Source: Streptomyces pseudovenezuelae (GTDB taxonomy: Bacteria > Actinomycetota > Actinomycetes > Streptomycetales > Streptomycetaceae). Taken from it: 64,000 nucleotides of DNA. Position 1 is the first letter of the stretch, and each line of letters starts with the position of its first letter. The stretch lies in the NCBI RefSeq assembly GCF_029892565.1, contig NZ_JARXVH010000010.1, positions 62,001-126,000 on the forward strand. Reading direction: 5' to 3'. The notes beneath the pieces were generated by a model. That model worked only from the letters and a program-made list of their open reading frames with translations, ran no database searches and had not been told where the DNA came from. Of the stretch, positions 33,246 through 41,884 are shown piece by piece. A program made the position numbers and the translations under genes.

Positions 33246-34076
33246 TCACCATGGGTAGAAGCCCTGTCCCGTCTTGTGCCCGAGTTCCCCGCGCGCCACC
33301 TTCTCGCGCAGCAACCGCGGCGGTGCGAAACGCTCGCCCAGGGTGGCGTGCAGGTACTCGGCGATGGCGAGCCGCACGTCGAGCCCGACGAGGTCCGTCA
33401 GGCGCAGTGGCCCCATGGGGTGCTTGTAGCCGAGCCGCATCGCGTCGTCGATGGCCTCGGGCGCGGCGACGCCCTCCTCGACCATGCGGATCGCCTCCAG
33501 ACCGAGGGCGAGGCCGGGGGAATCCCTGACGACGACGTCCTGCTTGCCCAGCGCCTTGGTCCACTCCAGCGCGGCCTCGACGGTGTGCGCGGCGGTGTCG
33601 GGGGCGACCACGATCTCGACCAGCGCGGAGGCGGGCACCGGGTTGAAGAAGTGCATGCCCAGGAAGCGGTCAGGCCGGTCCAGGACGGCGGCGAGATCGG
33701 CGACCGACAGCGAGCTGGTGTTGGTCGCGAGCACCGTCGTACCCCCGACGGCTTCCTCGGCCGCCTTCAGGACGCGGGACTTGAGCCCGGCGTCCTCGGG
33801 GACGGCTTCCACGACCAGTTCGGTGTCCGCGGACAGGGCGTCCACCGCCGGTACGACGGTGACGCGGCGGGTCACCCGCTCCGCGGGCTCGTCGAGATGG
33901 CCGCGCTCCTCGGCCCGCCTGAGACCGGCGCCGATCCGCTCCAGGGCCGCCGCGGCGGCCTCCGTCCCGCTCTCCACCACGGTCACGACCGAACCGGCGG
34001 TGGCGAAGGACTGGGCGATCCCCGCGCCCATGCGACCACCGCCGATGACGCCGACGGTCTTGGGTGCCGAGGTCAT
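33246..34076 (-). CDS. paaH: 3-hydroxyacyl-CoA dehydrogenase PaaH, with internal deletion
   Basis: 276 residues. The NAD fold (VGVIGGGRMGAGIAQ), the catalytic Ser region TNTSSLSV and His in MHFFNPVP are present. At the start of the C-terminal domain the sequence reads RDSPGLALGLEAIRMVEEG. The same segment of the FadB protein in this window (DAPAFVVNRILTRFMG...) is seven residues longer and includes FxxNR, whose Asn is a catalytic or substrate-contacting residue in the family. The frame is intact, so a protein is made, but its activity is doubtful. The gene overlaps paaG by 4 nt. Its expected step is oxidation of a 3-hydroxyadipyl-CoA-type intermediate. Confidence 0.9.
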   Translation of the reverse strand: MTSAPKTVGVIGGGRMGAGIAQSFATAGSVVTVVESGTEAAAAALERIGAGLRRAEERGHLDEPAERVTRRVTVVPAVDALSADTELVVEAVPEDAGLKSRVLKAAEEAVGGTTVLATNTSSLSVADLAAVLDRPDRFLGMHFFNPVPASALVEIVVAPDTAAHTVEAALEWTKALGKQDVVVRDSPGLALGLEAIRMVEEGVAAPEAIDDAMRLGYKHPMGPLRLTDLVGLDVRLAIAEYLHATLGERFAPPRLLREKVARGELGHKTGQGFYPW

Positions 34077-34834
34077 GCGCGGCTCCTTCGTTCGAGAAAG
34101 CGTGTCATACGGTCCTTCTTGTCCTCGCCCTCGAACAGCACGGCCTGGGCCAGGTCGTCGGCGACGGGGTGGGCGCCGGGCGAGTCGACGACGAGCTTGG
34201 TCAGCCGCAGGGCCGCGGCCGACGAGCGGGCCATGCGGTCCAGCAGCGCGTGCGCCTCCTCCAGCAGCTTCTCGGTCGGTACGACGTCCATGACCAGGCC
34301 CGCCGCCCGCGCCTCACGGGCGTCGAGGTTGCGTCCGGCGAGCAGGATCTGCTTGGCCACCGACTCGCCGACCAGCTCGGGCAGGCGCCGGCAGGCACCG
34401 GCCGCGGCGATGATGCCGAGGCCTTGCTCGGGGTTGCCGAACACGGCAGCGGGGCCGGCGATCCGCAGGTCGCAGGCGTAGGCGAGTTCGGCGCCGCCGC
34501 CCAGGGCCCAGCCCTCGACGGCGGCGAGGGTCGGCATGGGCAGGCGCCGGACGCGCTCGAAGAGGCGGCTGTTGATGCCCCGCAGCGCCTCGTCGCGACC
34601 GCGCTGCAGCAGCTCGGCGATGTCGGCGCCGCCCGCGAAGACACCGCCGTGGCCGGTCAGCAGGAGCAGCTTGGGGTCGCGTTCCAGCAGCTCGCACACC
34701 TGGTGCAGTTCGCTGATCATGCGGCCGCTGATGGCGTTGCGGGCCTCGGGGCGGTGGAGGGTGACCACGACCCGGTCGGCCCGCTCCTCCACCAGCAGGG
34801 TGTCGTAGGACCGGCGGTCGGTCGTGGCCGTCAT
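34073..34834 (-). CDS. paaG: enoyl-CoA hydratase/isomerase, PaaG/PaaF type
   Basis: 253 residues, crotonase fold. The oxyanion-hole motifs are LTGHGGVFAGGADIAEL and VEGWALGGGAELAYACDLRIAG, with FGNPEQGLGIIAAAGACRRLPELVG further on. In the paa route it would act as isomerase of the epoxide to the oxepin and/or as hydratase of dehydroadipyl-CoA. Only one crotonase is present where E. coli has two, so either it does both jobs or a second gene lies elsewhere. Start and stop overlap the neighbouring genes by 4 nt each. The exact symbol is uncertain. Confidence 0.85.
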   Translation of the reverse strand: MTATTDRRSYDTLLVEERADRVVVTLHRPEARNAISGRMISELHQVCELLERDPKLLLLTGHGGVFAGGADIAELLQRGRDEALRGINSRLFERVRRLPMPTLAAVEGWALGGGAELAYACDLRIAGPAAVFGNPEQGLGIIAAAGACRRLPELVGESVAKQILLAGRNLDAREARAAGLVMDVVPTEKLLEEAHALLDRMARSSAAALRLTKLVVDSPGAHPVADDLAQAVLFEGEDKKDRMTRFLERRSRA

Positions 34835-36051
34835 ACCCGCTCCACCAGGAGTGCGACGCCCTGGCCGACACCCACGCACAGCGTGGCCAGACCACGGCGG
34901 CCGTTCTCGCGCTCAAGGCGGCCGAGCAGCGTCAGCAGGATGCGGGCGCCGGAGCAGCCCAGCGGATGCCCCAGCGCGATGGCGCCGCCGTCGGCGTTGA
35001 CCTTGTCCTCGTCCAGCTTGAGCCGGCGGATGACGGCCAACGCCTGTGCGGCGAACGCCTCGTTGAGCTCCACGGCGTCCAGCTCGCCGGCCTGCCAGCC
35101 GGCCCGGCCGAGGGCCTTCTCGCTGGCCGGTACCGGGCCCAGGCCCATGAGGTTGGGCTGTACGCCGGCCGACGCGGAGGCGATGATCCGCGCGCGTGGC
35201 GTGAGCCCGTAGCGGTCCACCGCCTCGGCACTGGCGACCACCAGAGCGGCGGCGCCGTCGGAGAGCGGTGAGGACGAGCCCGCCGTGACGATGCCGTCCT
35301 CGCGGAAGACGGTCCGCAGGGAGCCCAGCTTCTCCAGCGTGGTGGAGGGGCGGGGGCCCTCGTCGCGGGTCACCTCGCCGTCGCCCACCGGGACCGGCAC
35401 GATCTCGCGGTCGAAGCGGCCCTCGTCCCGGGCTGACACGGCACGCTGATGGCTGCGCAGGGCGAAGGCGTCGGACTCGGCGCGGGTGATGCCGTCCAGG
35501 GCTGCGACCTCTTCCGCGGTCTCCCCCATGGTCAGCGTGAGCTTGGTGGTCAGCGGGTCGGCGCCCTCGGGCACGGCCCGGTCCGCGGCGGTGAAGCGCG
35601 GGTTGGTGAACCGCCAGCCCAGTGCGGTGTCGTGCACCTGTCCCGGCTTGGCCCAGGGCGTGCCGGGCTTCTCCATCACCCAGGGCGCGCGGGTCATGGA
35701 CTCCACTCCCCCGGCGACCACGAGGTCCGCCTCCCCTGCGCGGATCGCCTGGGCGGCGGAGGCCACCGCCGTCAGGCCCGAGGCGCACAGGCGGTTGACG
35801 GTGTAGCCGGGCACGGTGTGCGGCAGCCCTGCGAGCAGCACCGCCATCCGTGCCACGTCCCGGTTGTCCTCGCCCGCCTGGTTGGCGGCTCCCAGGATGA
35901 CCTCGTCGACGACCTCACCGGGAACGCCGGCGCGGCGGACGGCCTCCGCGACGACGAGACCCGCGAGATCGTCGGGCCGTACGGAGGCCAGGGCACCGCC
36001 GTAGCGGCCCTGCGGGGTGCGGGCCCCGTCGATGAGATAGACGTCGGACAT
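34831..36051 (-). CDS. paaJ: beta-ketoadipyl-CoA / acetyl-CoA acyltransferase (thiolase) PaaJ
   Basis: 406 residues. The thiolase motifs are complete: nucleophile in TVNRLCASGLTAV, the VESMTRAPWVMEKP loop characteristic of the PcaF/PaaJ type, ELNEAFAAQALAV, GHPLGCSGARI and the second Cys in LCVGVGQGVAL. It cleaves 3-oxoadipyl-CoA to succinyl-CoA and acetyl-CoA. It is the first gene of a three-gene minus-strand unit (thiolase, paaG, paaH) coupled by ATGA overlaps, and is divergent from paaI-paaK. Confidence 0.93.
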   Translation of the reverse strand: MSDVYLIDGARTPQGRYGGALASVRPDDLAGLVVAEAVRRAGVPGEVVDEVILGAANQAGEDNRDVARMAVLLAGLPHTVPGYTVNRLCASGLTAVASAAQAIRAGEADLVVAGGVESMTRAPWVMEKPGTPWAKPGQVHDTALGWRFTNPRFTAADRAVPEGADPLTTKLTLTMGETAEEVAALDGITRAESDAFALRSHQRAVSARDEGRFDREIVPVPVGDGEVTRDEGPRPSTTLEKLGSLRTVFREDGIVTAGSSSPLSDGAAALVVASAEAVDRYGLTPRARIIASASAGVQPNLMGLGPVPASEKALGRAGWQAGELDAVELNEAFAAQALAVIRRLKLDEDKVNADGGAIALGHPLGCSGARILLTLLGRLERENGRRGLATLCVGVGQGVALLVERV

Positions 36052-36146
36052 CAGGCGGACTCCTCGACAGCGGACTCGGTCAACGTGCGGTGACGCCGGA
36101 GATGGTCAGGCCCCCCGGGGTTGTGCTGTGGCATGCGATCCACCTC

Positions 36147-36207
36147 TTGACATGCAGGGGTCTTGCTGGATTACTTGGCCGTGTCGCACGCTAACCGAAT
36201 GTTCGGT
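36147..36207 (+). promoter_or_regulatory. paaI-paaK promoter and operator
   Basis: TTGACA at 36147-36152, then ATTACT at 36170-36175 (17-bp spacing). The palindromic operator ACCGAATGTTCGGT (36194-36207), extended by CGGT, starts about 12 bp after the predicted transcription start. The same site lies in the leader of the divergent thiolase unit and may serve both directions. Confidence 0.65.
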
Positions 36208-36227
36208 CGGTCCACAAGGTGGTGGAA

Positions 36228-36662
36228 ATGACGACCCAGGCACCTGGCACGACACCTGGTCCCGTCGAGCAGATGTTCGCCGCGGACGAGGCATCACAGC
36301 GGCTCGGCATCGAGCTGGTGCAGTACGGCGAAGGGACAGCCGTACTGCGGATGACCGTGACGCCCGCCATGGTCAACGGACACGGGATCGCCCACGGCGG
36401 TTACCTGTTCCTCTTCGCGGACACGGCCTTCGCCTGCGCCTGCAACAGTCACGGACCCGTGACCGTCGCCGCGGCCGCCGACGTCGACTTCATCGCCCCC
36501 GCGCACGAGGGCGATGAACTGGTGGCCACCGCGCGCGAGCGCATCCGGTTCGGCCGTAGCGGCATCTACGACGTGAGTGTCCTGCGCGGTGACGAAGTGA
36601 TCGCTGAGTTCCGCGGCCGCAGTCGCACCCTCCGCAGCACACAACATGAGGAGCCGCAATGA
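36228..36662 (+). CDS. paaI: hydroxyphenylacetyl-CoA thioesterase PaaI
   Basis: 144 residues, hot-dog fold. The family motif GHGIAHGGYLFLFADTAFACACNS contains the Gly-His-Gly turn and catalytic Asp, followed by FIAPAHEGDELVATA. It hydrolyses CoA esters that stall the phenylacetate pathway and so frees CoA. The ATG at 36228 follows AAGGTGG; the GTG at 36219 is less likely. Its stop overlaps the start of paaK (ATGA). Confidence 0.95.
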   Translation: MTTQAPGTTPGPVEQMFAADEASQRLGIELVQYGEGTAVLRMTVTPAMVNGHGIAHGGYLFLFADTAFACACNSHGPVTVAAAADVDFIAPAHEGDELVATARERIRFGRSGIYDVSVLRGDEVIAEFRGRSRTLRSTQHEEPQ

Positions 36663-37999
36663 GCAGCGAAGTGATGTCGCCCTTGGGAGCCCGCCGAGGG
36701 GACCCGCTTCCCGAGGCACTGCTGGACGACGCCGAGCGGATGTCGCGCGAGGAGGTCAGGGCTCTCCAACTCACCAGGCTGCGCACGACGTTGCGGCACG
36801 CTTACGACCATGTCGAGCTGTACCGCAAGAAGTTCGACGCGGCCGGGGTGACCCCCGACGACTGCACATCCCTGGACGACCTCGCTCTCTTCCCCTTCAC
36901 CACGAAGGCGGACCTGCGGGACACCTACCCCTTCGGCATGTTCGCCGTGCCCATGGACCAGGTGCGGCGCGTGCACGCCTCCAGCGGCACCACGGGCCGC
37001 CCGACCGTGGTGGGTTACACCGAGAACGACCTCTCGATGTGGGCGGACGTGGTGGCCCGCTCCATCCGCGCCGCGGGCGGCCGCCCCGGCCACAAGGTCC
37101 ATGTCTCGTACGGATACGGCCTGTTCACCGGCGGACTCGGCGCCCACTACGGCGCCGAACGGGCCGGCTGCACGGTGATCCCCGCCTCCGGCGGCATGAC
37201 CGCGCGCCAGGTGCAGATCATCCAGGACTTCCGGCCCGAGATCATCATGGTCACGCCCTCGTACATGCTCACCCTCCTCGACGAGTTCGAGCGCCAGGGC
37301 GTCGACCCCCGCTCCACCTCGCTCAAGGTCGGCATCTTCGGCGCCGAGCCCTGGACCGAGGAGATGCGCCGTGAGATCGAGGAGCGCCTCGACATCCACG
37401 CGGTCGACATCTACGGGCTGTCCGAGGTGATCGGCCCCGGCGTCGCGCAGGAGTGCGTGGAGACCAAGGACGGGCTGCACGTCTGGGAGGACCACTTCTA
37501 CCCCGAGGTGGTGGACCCGCTCACCGACGAGGTGCTGGCCGAGGGCGAGAGCGGCGAGCTGGTCTTCACCTCGCTCACCAAGGAAGCGCTGCCGATCATC
37601 CGCTACCGCACGCGGGACCTGACGCGGCTGCTGCCCGGCACCGCCCGGCCCGGGTTCCGCCGGATCGAGAAGATCACCGGCCGCTGCGACGACATGATCA
37701 TCCTGCGCGGGGTGAACGTCTTCCCCAGCCAGGTCGAGGAGATCGTGCTGCGGACGCCGGCGGTGGCCCCGCACTTCCAGATCCAGCTCAGCCGGCGTGG
37801 CCGGATGGACCACATGACCGTCCGCGTGGAGGCCCGGCCCAGCAGCGAGCCCGCTCAGCGCGAGGCGGCCGTCAAGGACATCACGCGGGGCATCAAGGAC
37901 GCGATCGGCGTGACCGTCGAGGTCGCCGTCGTCGACCCGGAGACCCTGGAGCGGTCGGTGGGCAAGCTGCGCCGAGTGAAGGACACACGCGACTCCTGA
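36659..37999 (+). CDS. paaK: phenylacetate--CoA ligase
   Basis: 446 residues. AMP-binding motifs are HASSGTTGRPTVVGYT, YGLSEVIGPGVAQEC and IIRYRTRDLTRLLPG, with the C-terminal GRCDDMIILRGVNVFPSQVEE and a Lys-containing KLRRVKD end. It makes phenylacetyl-CoA from phenylacetate, ATP and CoA, the entry step of the pathway. It is translationally coupled to paaI and followed by a strong terminator. Confidence 0.97.
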   Translation: MSSEVMSPLGARRGDPLPEALLDDAERMSREEVRALQLTRLRTTLRHAYDHVELYRKKFDAAGVTPDDCTSLDDLALFPFTTKADLRDTYPFGMFAVPMDQVRRVHASSGTTGRPTVVGYTENDLSMWADVVARSIRAAGGRPGHKVHVSYGYGLFTGGLGAHYGAERAGCTVIPASGGMTARQVQIIQDFRPEIIMVTPSYMLTLLDEFERQGVDPRSTSLKVGIFGAEPWTEEMRREIEERLDIHAVDIYGLSEVIGPGVAQECVETKDGLHVWEDHFYPEVVDPLTDEVLAEGESGELVFTSLTKEALPIIRYRTRDLTRLLPGTARPGFRRIEKITGRCDDMIILRGVNVFPSQVEEIVLRTPAVAPHFQIQLSRRGRMDHMTVRVEARPSSEPAQREAAVKDITRGIKDAIGVTVEVAVVDPETLERSVGKLRRVKDTRDS

Positions 38000-38033
38000 A
38001 GCGGCTGCCCTCAAGGGCGTTGAGGGCGGCCCG

Positions 38034-38073
38034 GCCGTGGTCGGTGGCGACAACCGTCGTCACCGACCACGGC
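38034..38073 (+). terminator. terminator of paaI-paaK
   Basis: A 13-bp perfect stem (38034-38046 with 38061-38073) and a 14-nt loop, 35 bp after the paaK stop, followed by ATTTCTGT. Confidence 0.75.
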
Positions 38074-38188
38074 ATTTCTGTGAGAGGGATCACCCACCGC
38101 GGAACGAACTCCCGCACCGGCCTACCGTCTTGTGTGCGGTGACATCCGTCCGCCCCTCCCCCGCACCAGATTGGAACCACCCCGACCC

Positions 38189-39505
38189 ATGTCGACGTCA
38201 CGACGTTTCCATGCCCCGGTGGCCCTGCCCGCCGACCCGTCCTGCTCCGTGATCCGCGACGCGGTCCTCGACGTGGGCCCGGACGGCCGCATCACGTACT
38301 GCGGTACGGCCGCCGCGGCTCCCCCCATCGTCGACGAGATCCCCCGCACCCACCTGACCGGAATCCTCACCCCGGGACTGGTCAACACCCACGCGCACTC
38401 CCCGATGACCCTGCTGCGGGGCCTCGGCGGCGACCTGCCGTTGCTGCAGTGGCTCCAGGACGCCATCTGGCCGGCCGAGGCACGGATGCGGCCTCAGGAC
38501 GCCCGCGCCGGAATGCTGCTCGGCTGCGTCGAGATGCTCCGGTTCGGTGTGACGACGAGCGCCGAGATGTACGCGCACGCCGAACAGGTCGTCGACGCGG
38601 CCCTGGAGGCCGGGAGCCGGGTCCTCGTCGCCCCCGCCGTTTTCGACCTGCCCGGAACGGACTGGCGCAGCGACATCGCCGCGATCGGCAAGTGGATCGA
38701 CACGGACGGCCTCCGCTTCGGTCCGGGTGACCGTATCGAGCTGTGCTACGGGCCGCACTCGACGTACACCCTGCCGCCGGAGGCCCTGCGCGTCACCGCG
38801 GAGGAGTCCGCGCGGCGCGGCGCCCTGGTCCACATCCATGCCGCCGAGACGACCGCCGAGGACATCGCGACCCGGGAGCGGTTCGGATCCGCCCCTCAAC
38901 TCCTCAAGGAGACCGGGCTGTTGGACGGGCGACTGCTGGCCGCCCATGCCGTCCACCTGTCCGACGACGACATCTCCCTGCTGGCGCAGGCGGGCGCCGG
39001 TGTCGCGCACTGCCCGGGCTCGAACGCCAAGCTCGCCTCCGGAACGGCCCGGCTGCACGAGCTGCGCGCGGCATCCGTCGCGGTCGGCCTCGGCACCGAC
39101 GGACCCGCGAGCAACGACGACCTCGACCTGTGGGAGGAGGCCCGGCTCGCGATGATGTTCGCCCGCCTCTCCACCGCCGACCCCCTGGCGCTCACCGCCG
39201 AGGACGCGTTCCTCATGGCCACGACGGTAGGGGCCGCGGCCCTCGGCAGGACCGACATCGGCGCCCTGCGCGCGGGCAGTTGGGCGGACCTGGTCCACAT
39301 CTCCGTGGACGGGCCCCACTTCGCCGCGGGCCTGGACGTCTCGGACAGCCACCTCGTCTCCAACCTCATGTGGGCGGCCGGCTCCCGTGCGGTCAAGGAC
39401 GTCTGGGTCGCGGGCGAGCCCGTCGTCGAGGACGGCGAGACGGTCCGCGTGGACCGCGTCGCCGCCCAGCAGGCCGCGGCCCGATCCACCGCCCACATCA
39501 TCTGA
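38189..39505 (+). CDS. amidohydrolase (MtaD/chlorohydrolase-like deaminase)
   Basis: 438 residues. The metal-dependent TIM-barrel hydrolase motifs appear in order: PGLVNTHAHSPMTLLRG (HxH), VHIHAAET, LLAAHAVHL, GVAHCPGSNAKLASG and GTDGPASNDDLDLWEE. This is the 8-oxoguanine/S-adenosylhomocysteine/5'-methylthioadenosine deaminase-like subgroup; which substrate is used is not visible. The ATG at 38189 has a weak ribosome binding site, and an in-frame GTG at 38132 preceded by TACCGT could be a leaderless start. It is followed by the isoprenyl transferase 10 bp later, suggesting co-transcription. Confidence 0.85.
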   Translation: MSTSRRFHAPVALPADPSCSVIRDAVLDVGPDGRITYCGTAAAAPPIVDEIPRTHLTGILTPGLVNTHAHSPMTLLRGLGGDLPLLQWLQDAIWPAEARMRPQDARAGMLLGCVEMLRFGVTTSAEMYAHAEQVVDAALEAGSRVLVAPAVFDLPGTDWRSDIAAIGKWIDTDGLRFGPGDRIELCYGPHSTYTLPPEALRVTAEESARRGALVHIHAAETTAEDIATRERFGSAPQLLKETGLLDGRLLAAHAVHLSDDDISLLAQAGAGVAHCPGSNAKLASGTARLHELRAASVAVGLGTDGPASNDDLDLWEEARLAMMFARLSTADPLALTAEDAFLMATTVGAAALGRTDIGALRAGSWADLVHISVDGPHFAAGLDVSDSHLVSNLMWAAGSRAVKDVWVAGEPVVEDGETVRVDRVAAQQAAARSTAHII

Positions 39506-39515
39506 GGAGAGAGTC

Positions 39516-40367
39516 ATGGCTGTACGCGGGTTCCTGGGGCGTCAGCGTCGTGAGTACAAGGCGCCGGAGCCGCACCCGTCGGGCGCCCGGGCGCCGAAGC
39601 TGCCGGGTGAGCTGGTGCCGAAGCACGTGGCGATCGTCATGGACGGCAACGGGAGGTGGGCCAAGGAGCGCGGGCTGCCGCGTACCGAGGGCCACAAGGT
39701 CGGCGCCGAGCGTGTCCTGGATGTGCTTCAGGGGGCGATCGAGGGGGGCGTCGGCGCGATCTCCCTGTACGCCTTCTCCACCGAGAACTGGAAGCGGTCG
39801 CCGGACGAGGTGCGCTTCCTGATGAACTTCAACCGTGACTTCATCCGCAAGACCCGCGACACCCTGGACGAACTCGGGATCCGGGTGCGGTGGATGGGGC
39901 GGATGCCCAGGCTGTGGAAGTCGGTGGCCAAGGAGCTGCTGATCGCGCAGGAGCAGACCAAGGACAACGACAGGCTGACGTTGTACTTCTGCATGAACTA
40001 CGGCGGCCAGGCGGAGATCGGGGACGCGGCGAAGGCCCTGGCGGAGGACGTGAAGGCCGGCCGGCTGGACCCGTCCAAGGTGAATGAGAAGACCCTGGCG
40101 AAGTACCTGTACTACCCGGACATGCCGGACGTGGACCTGTTCCTGCGGCCCAGCGGGGAGCAGCGCACCTCCAACTTCCTGCTGTGGCAGAGCGCGTACG
40201 CGGAACTGGTCTTCCAGGACGTCCTGTGGCCTGATTTCGACCGTCGTGATCTGTGGCGGGCGTGCGTCGAGTTCGCCTCCCGCGACCGCCGCTTCGGCGG
40301 TGCGGTGCCGAATGAGGACCTTCTGGCCATGGAGCGGGACATCGCGGGGAATCCCCCGACCACATGA
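39516..40367 (+). CDS. uppS: isoprenyl (undecaprenyl-type) diphosphate synthase
   Basis: 283 residues, cis-prenyltransferase family. The signature HVAIVMDGNGRWAKERGLPRTEGHK holds the catalytic Asp; SLYAFSTENWKRSPDEV, the central RWMGRMPRL and the C-terminal DLFLRPSGEQRTSNFLLWQSAYAELVF are standard. It condenses IPP to polyprenyl diphosphate, usually C55 for cell wall synthesis. Streptomyces carry more than one such gene, so this may be a paralog. The ATG follows GAGGAGAG. It ends 6 bp before a strong terminator. Confidence 0.92.
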   Translation: MAVRGFLGRQRREYKAPEPHPSGARAPKLPGELVPKHVAIVMDGNGRWAKERGLPRTEGHKVGAERVLDVLQGAIEGGVGAISLYAFSTENWKRSPDEVRFLMNFNRDFIRKTRDTLDELGIRVRWMGRMPRLWKSVAKELLIAQEQTKDNDRLTLYFCMNYGGQAEIGDAAKALAEDVKAGRLDPSKVNEKTLAKYLYYPDMPDVDLFLRPSGEQRTSNFLLWQSAYAELVFQDVLWPDFDRRDLWRACVEFASRDRRFGGAVPNEDLLAMERDIAGNPPTT

Positions 40368-40372
40368 GAGAA

Positions 40373-40419
40373 CTCCGGCCCGCGTGCAGTCCGGGGGGAG
40401 GGTCTGCAGCGGGCCGGAG
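40373..40419. terminator. strong stem-loop between uppS and the convergent hydrolase remnant
   Basis: CTCCGGCCCGC pairs with its complement at 40409-40419 (11 bp). After a one-base bulge, TGCAG (40385-40389) pairs with CTGCA (40404-40408). It is suitable as a bidirectional terminator. Confidence 0.7.
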
Positions 40420-40440
40420 CGTCATGGGGCGGCCGATGGG

Positions 40441-40655
40441 TCAGCCGGTGGTGGCCTGCTTGATGAGGTCGACGACCGCGTCGGGCCGCGACACGTAGAT
40501 GGAGTGGCTGCCCGGCGCCTCGGCGACCGTGGCACCGGCGCGCTCGGCCATCGCCCGCTGGGCCGGCGGCGGGATCATCCGGTCGTCGGCCGCGACCAGG
40601 TACCAGCTGGGCCTGGTCTGCCAAGAGGGGTCGCTGACCGCGCCGTTGAGGGCTT
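40441..40655 (-). pseudogene. alpha/beta hydrolase, C-terminal fragment only
   Basis: The minus-strand frame reads ALNGAVSDPSWQTRPSWYLVAADDRMIPPPAQRAMAERAGA, then APGSHSIYVSRPDAVVDLIKQA-stop. This is the last third of an EstC-like hydrolase, with the triad Asp and His. Everything before it, including the nucleophile, is missing. Upstream (toward higher coordinates) the DNA becomes part of a plus-strand LuxR-type gene, so this is a junction of two unrelated genes facing each other. Confidence 0.75.
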
Positions 40656-41432
40656 CGCTGGCCCTGCTCGCGGCCTCCCGGACCGGCGACGAGTCGTTCC
40701 TGAGCAGCACCGGGATACCCACGTACGAGGTGCAGCCGCTGGACGAGGAGTCCGCGAACGAACTGGTGGCGGAGCGCTTCCCGGCCATGGCGGCCAGGGT
40801 CCGCCAGCGGCTGGTCGCGGAGGCCGCCGGCAACCCGCTGGCGCTGCTGGAACTGCCCGGCACGCTCAACGAGGCCCAGCAGACGGAGCGCGGACCGCTG
40901 CCGGCCGTACTGCCGCTGTCCGAGCGGCTCAAGCGGATCTTCTCCGTACGGGTCAGTGGACTCCCGTACGCCACAAGGGAGTTGCTGCTGCTCGCCGTGC
41001 TGGACGCCTCGGGCGATCTGCATGTCCTGGAGCGGTCCATGAGCAGCTCCGACGCGCTGACCGAGCTGGGCCCCGCCGAGAAGGCGGGGCTGGTGAAGGT
41101 CGATTCCGTGACGGGCCGGCTCGTCTTCCGGCACCCGCTCACCCGTTCCGCGGTGATGGAACTGTCGACGAGTGCGGAGCGCCGGCGAGGGCATCTGGCC
41201 CTGGCCGGTGAGTTCCCTGAAGGCTCCGAGCGCCGGGCCCGGCACCTGGCCGCGGCGGCCGTCGGACCGGACGATCAGGTGGCGTCCCTGCTCCACCGCG
41301 TGGCCTACGGGACGCTGCGCCGCGGTGACGCCGTCGGTGCCATCACCACCCTGCTGCGCGCCTCCGAGTTGAGCGGCGAGGCGACGACCAAGGCGCGGAT
41401 GCTGGCGGAGGCGGCCCGTCTGGGCCCCAACA
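40656..41432 (+). pseudogene. LAL-type LuxR regulator, internal fragment
   Basis: The frame gives LALLAASRTGDESF, YEVQPLDEESANELVAERFPAMAARVRQRLVAEAAGNPLALLELPGTL, FSVRVSGLPYATRELLLLAVLDASG and RLVFRHPLTRSAVMELST. This is the central ATPase region of a large ATP-binding LuxR-family regulator. Both the N-terminal Walker A part and the C-terminal LuxR helix-turn-helix are missing. The left end meets the inverted hydrolase fragment, and the right end meets a TetR fragment at about 41435. No normal start codon is visible. Confidence 0.75.
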
Positions 41433-41437
41433 TCAGA

Positions 41438-41733
41438 GGCACCTGGCGAGCCTGCTGGTCACCAAGCAGCACATGTCCGAGGCGCTGCGGACCATAGGCA
41501 CCGGCGACACCTGGGCGTCCGAGTCCTACGCGAAGGTCACCGACACCATCGGCGCCCTCGTCACCGCGGGCGTCACCGCCGGGACGATCCGCTCCGACCT
41601 GGAGACGGCCGACGTGGTGCTGGCGATGAGCGGACTGCTCCGGCTGGACGCGTCCGGGGACTGGAGAGCCCAAGGCGACCGGTTGATCGGGTCGTTGATG
41701 GACGGTTTGCGGGCCGGCGCGAAGTCGTCCTGA
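41438..41733 (+). pseudogene. TetR-family regulator, C-terminal fragment
   Basis: From about 41440 the frame reads HLASLLVTKQHMSEALRTIG, then TDTIGALVTAGVTAGTIRSDLETADVVLAMSGLLRLDASGDW and ends with SLMDGLRAG. This is the ligand-domain end of an SbtR-type TetR regulator; the helix-turn-helix is lost. An ATG at 41473 could start an 86-residue product, which would be a non-DNA-binding remnant. It completes a three-gene mosaic. Confidence 0.75.
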
Positions 41734-41884
41734 ACCGCCGAACTCGCTCCCAAGCCGCCAACACCGACCGCAAGCCCCCGACCTCACCCTTTTGCCGACC
41801 CTTTAGATCTTTGCCCGTTCTTTGAACATCGCCATCGTCCCGCCCGTACCTCCTGGCACCGTCGGTCTCATCCGGGAGGCACCC

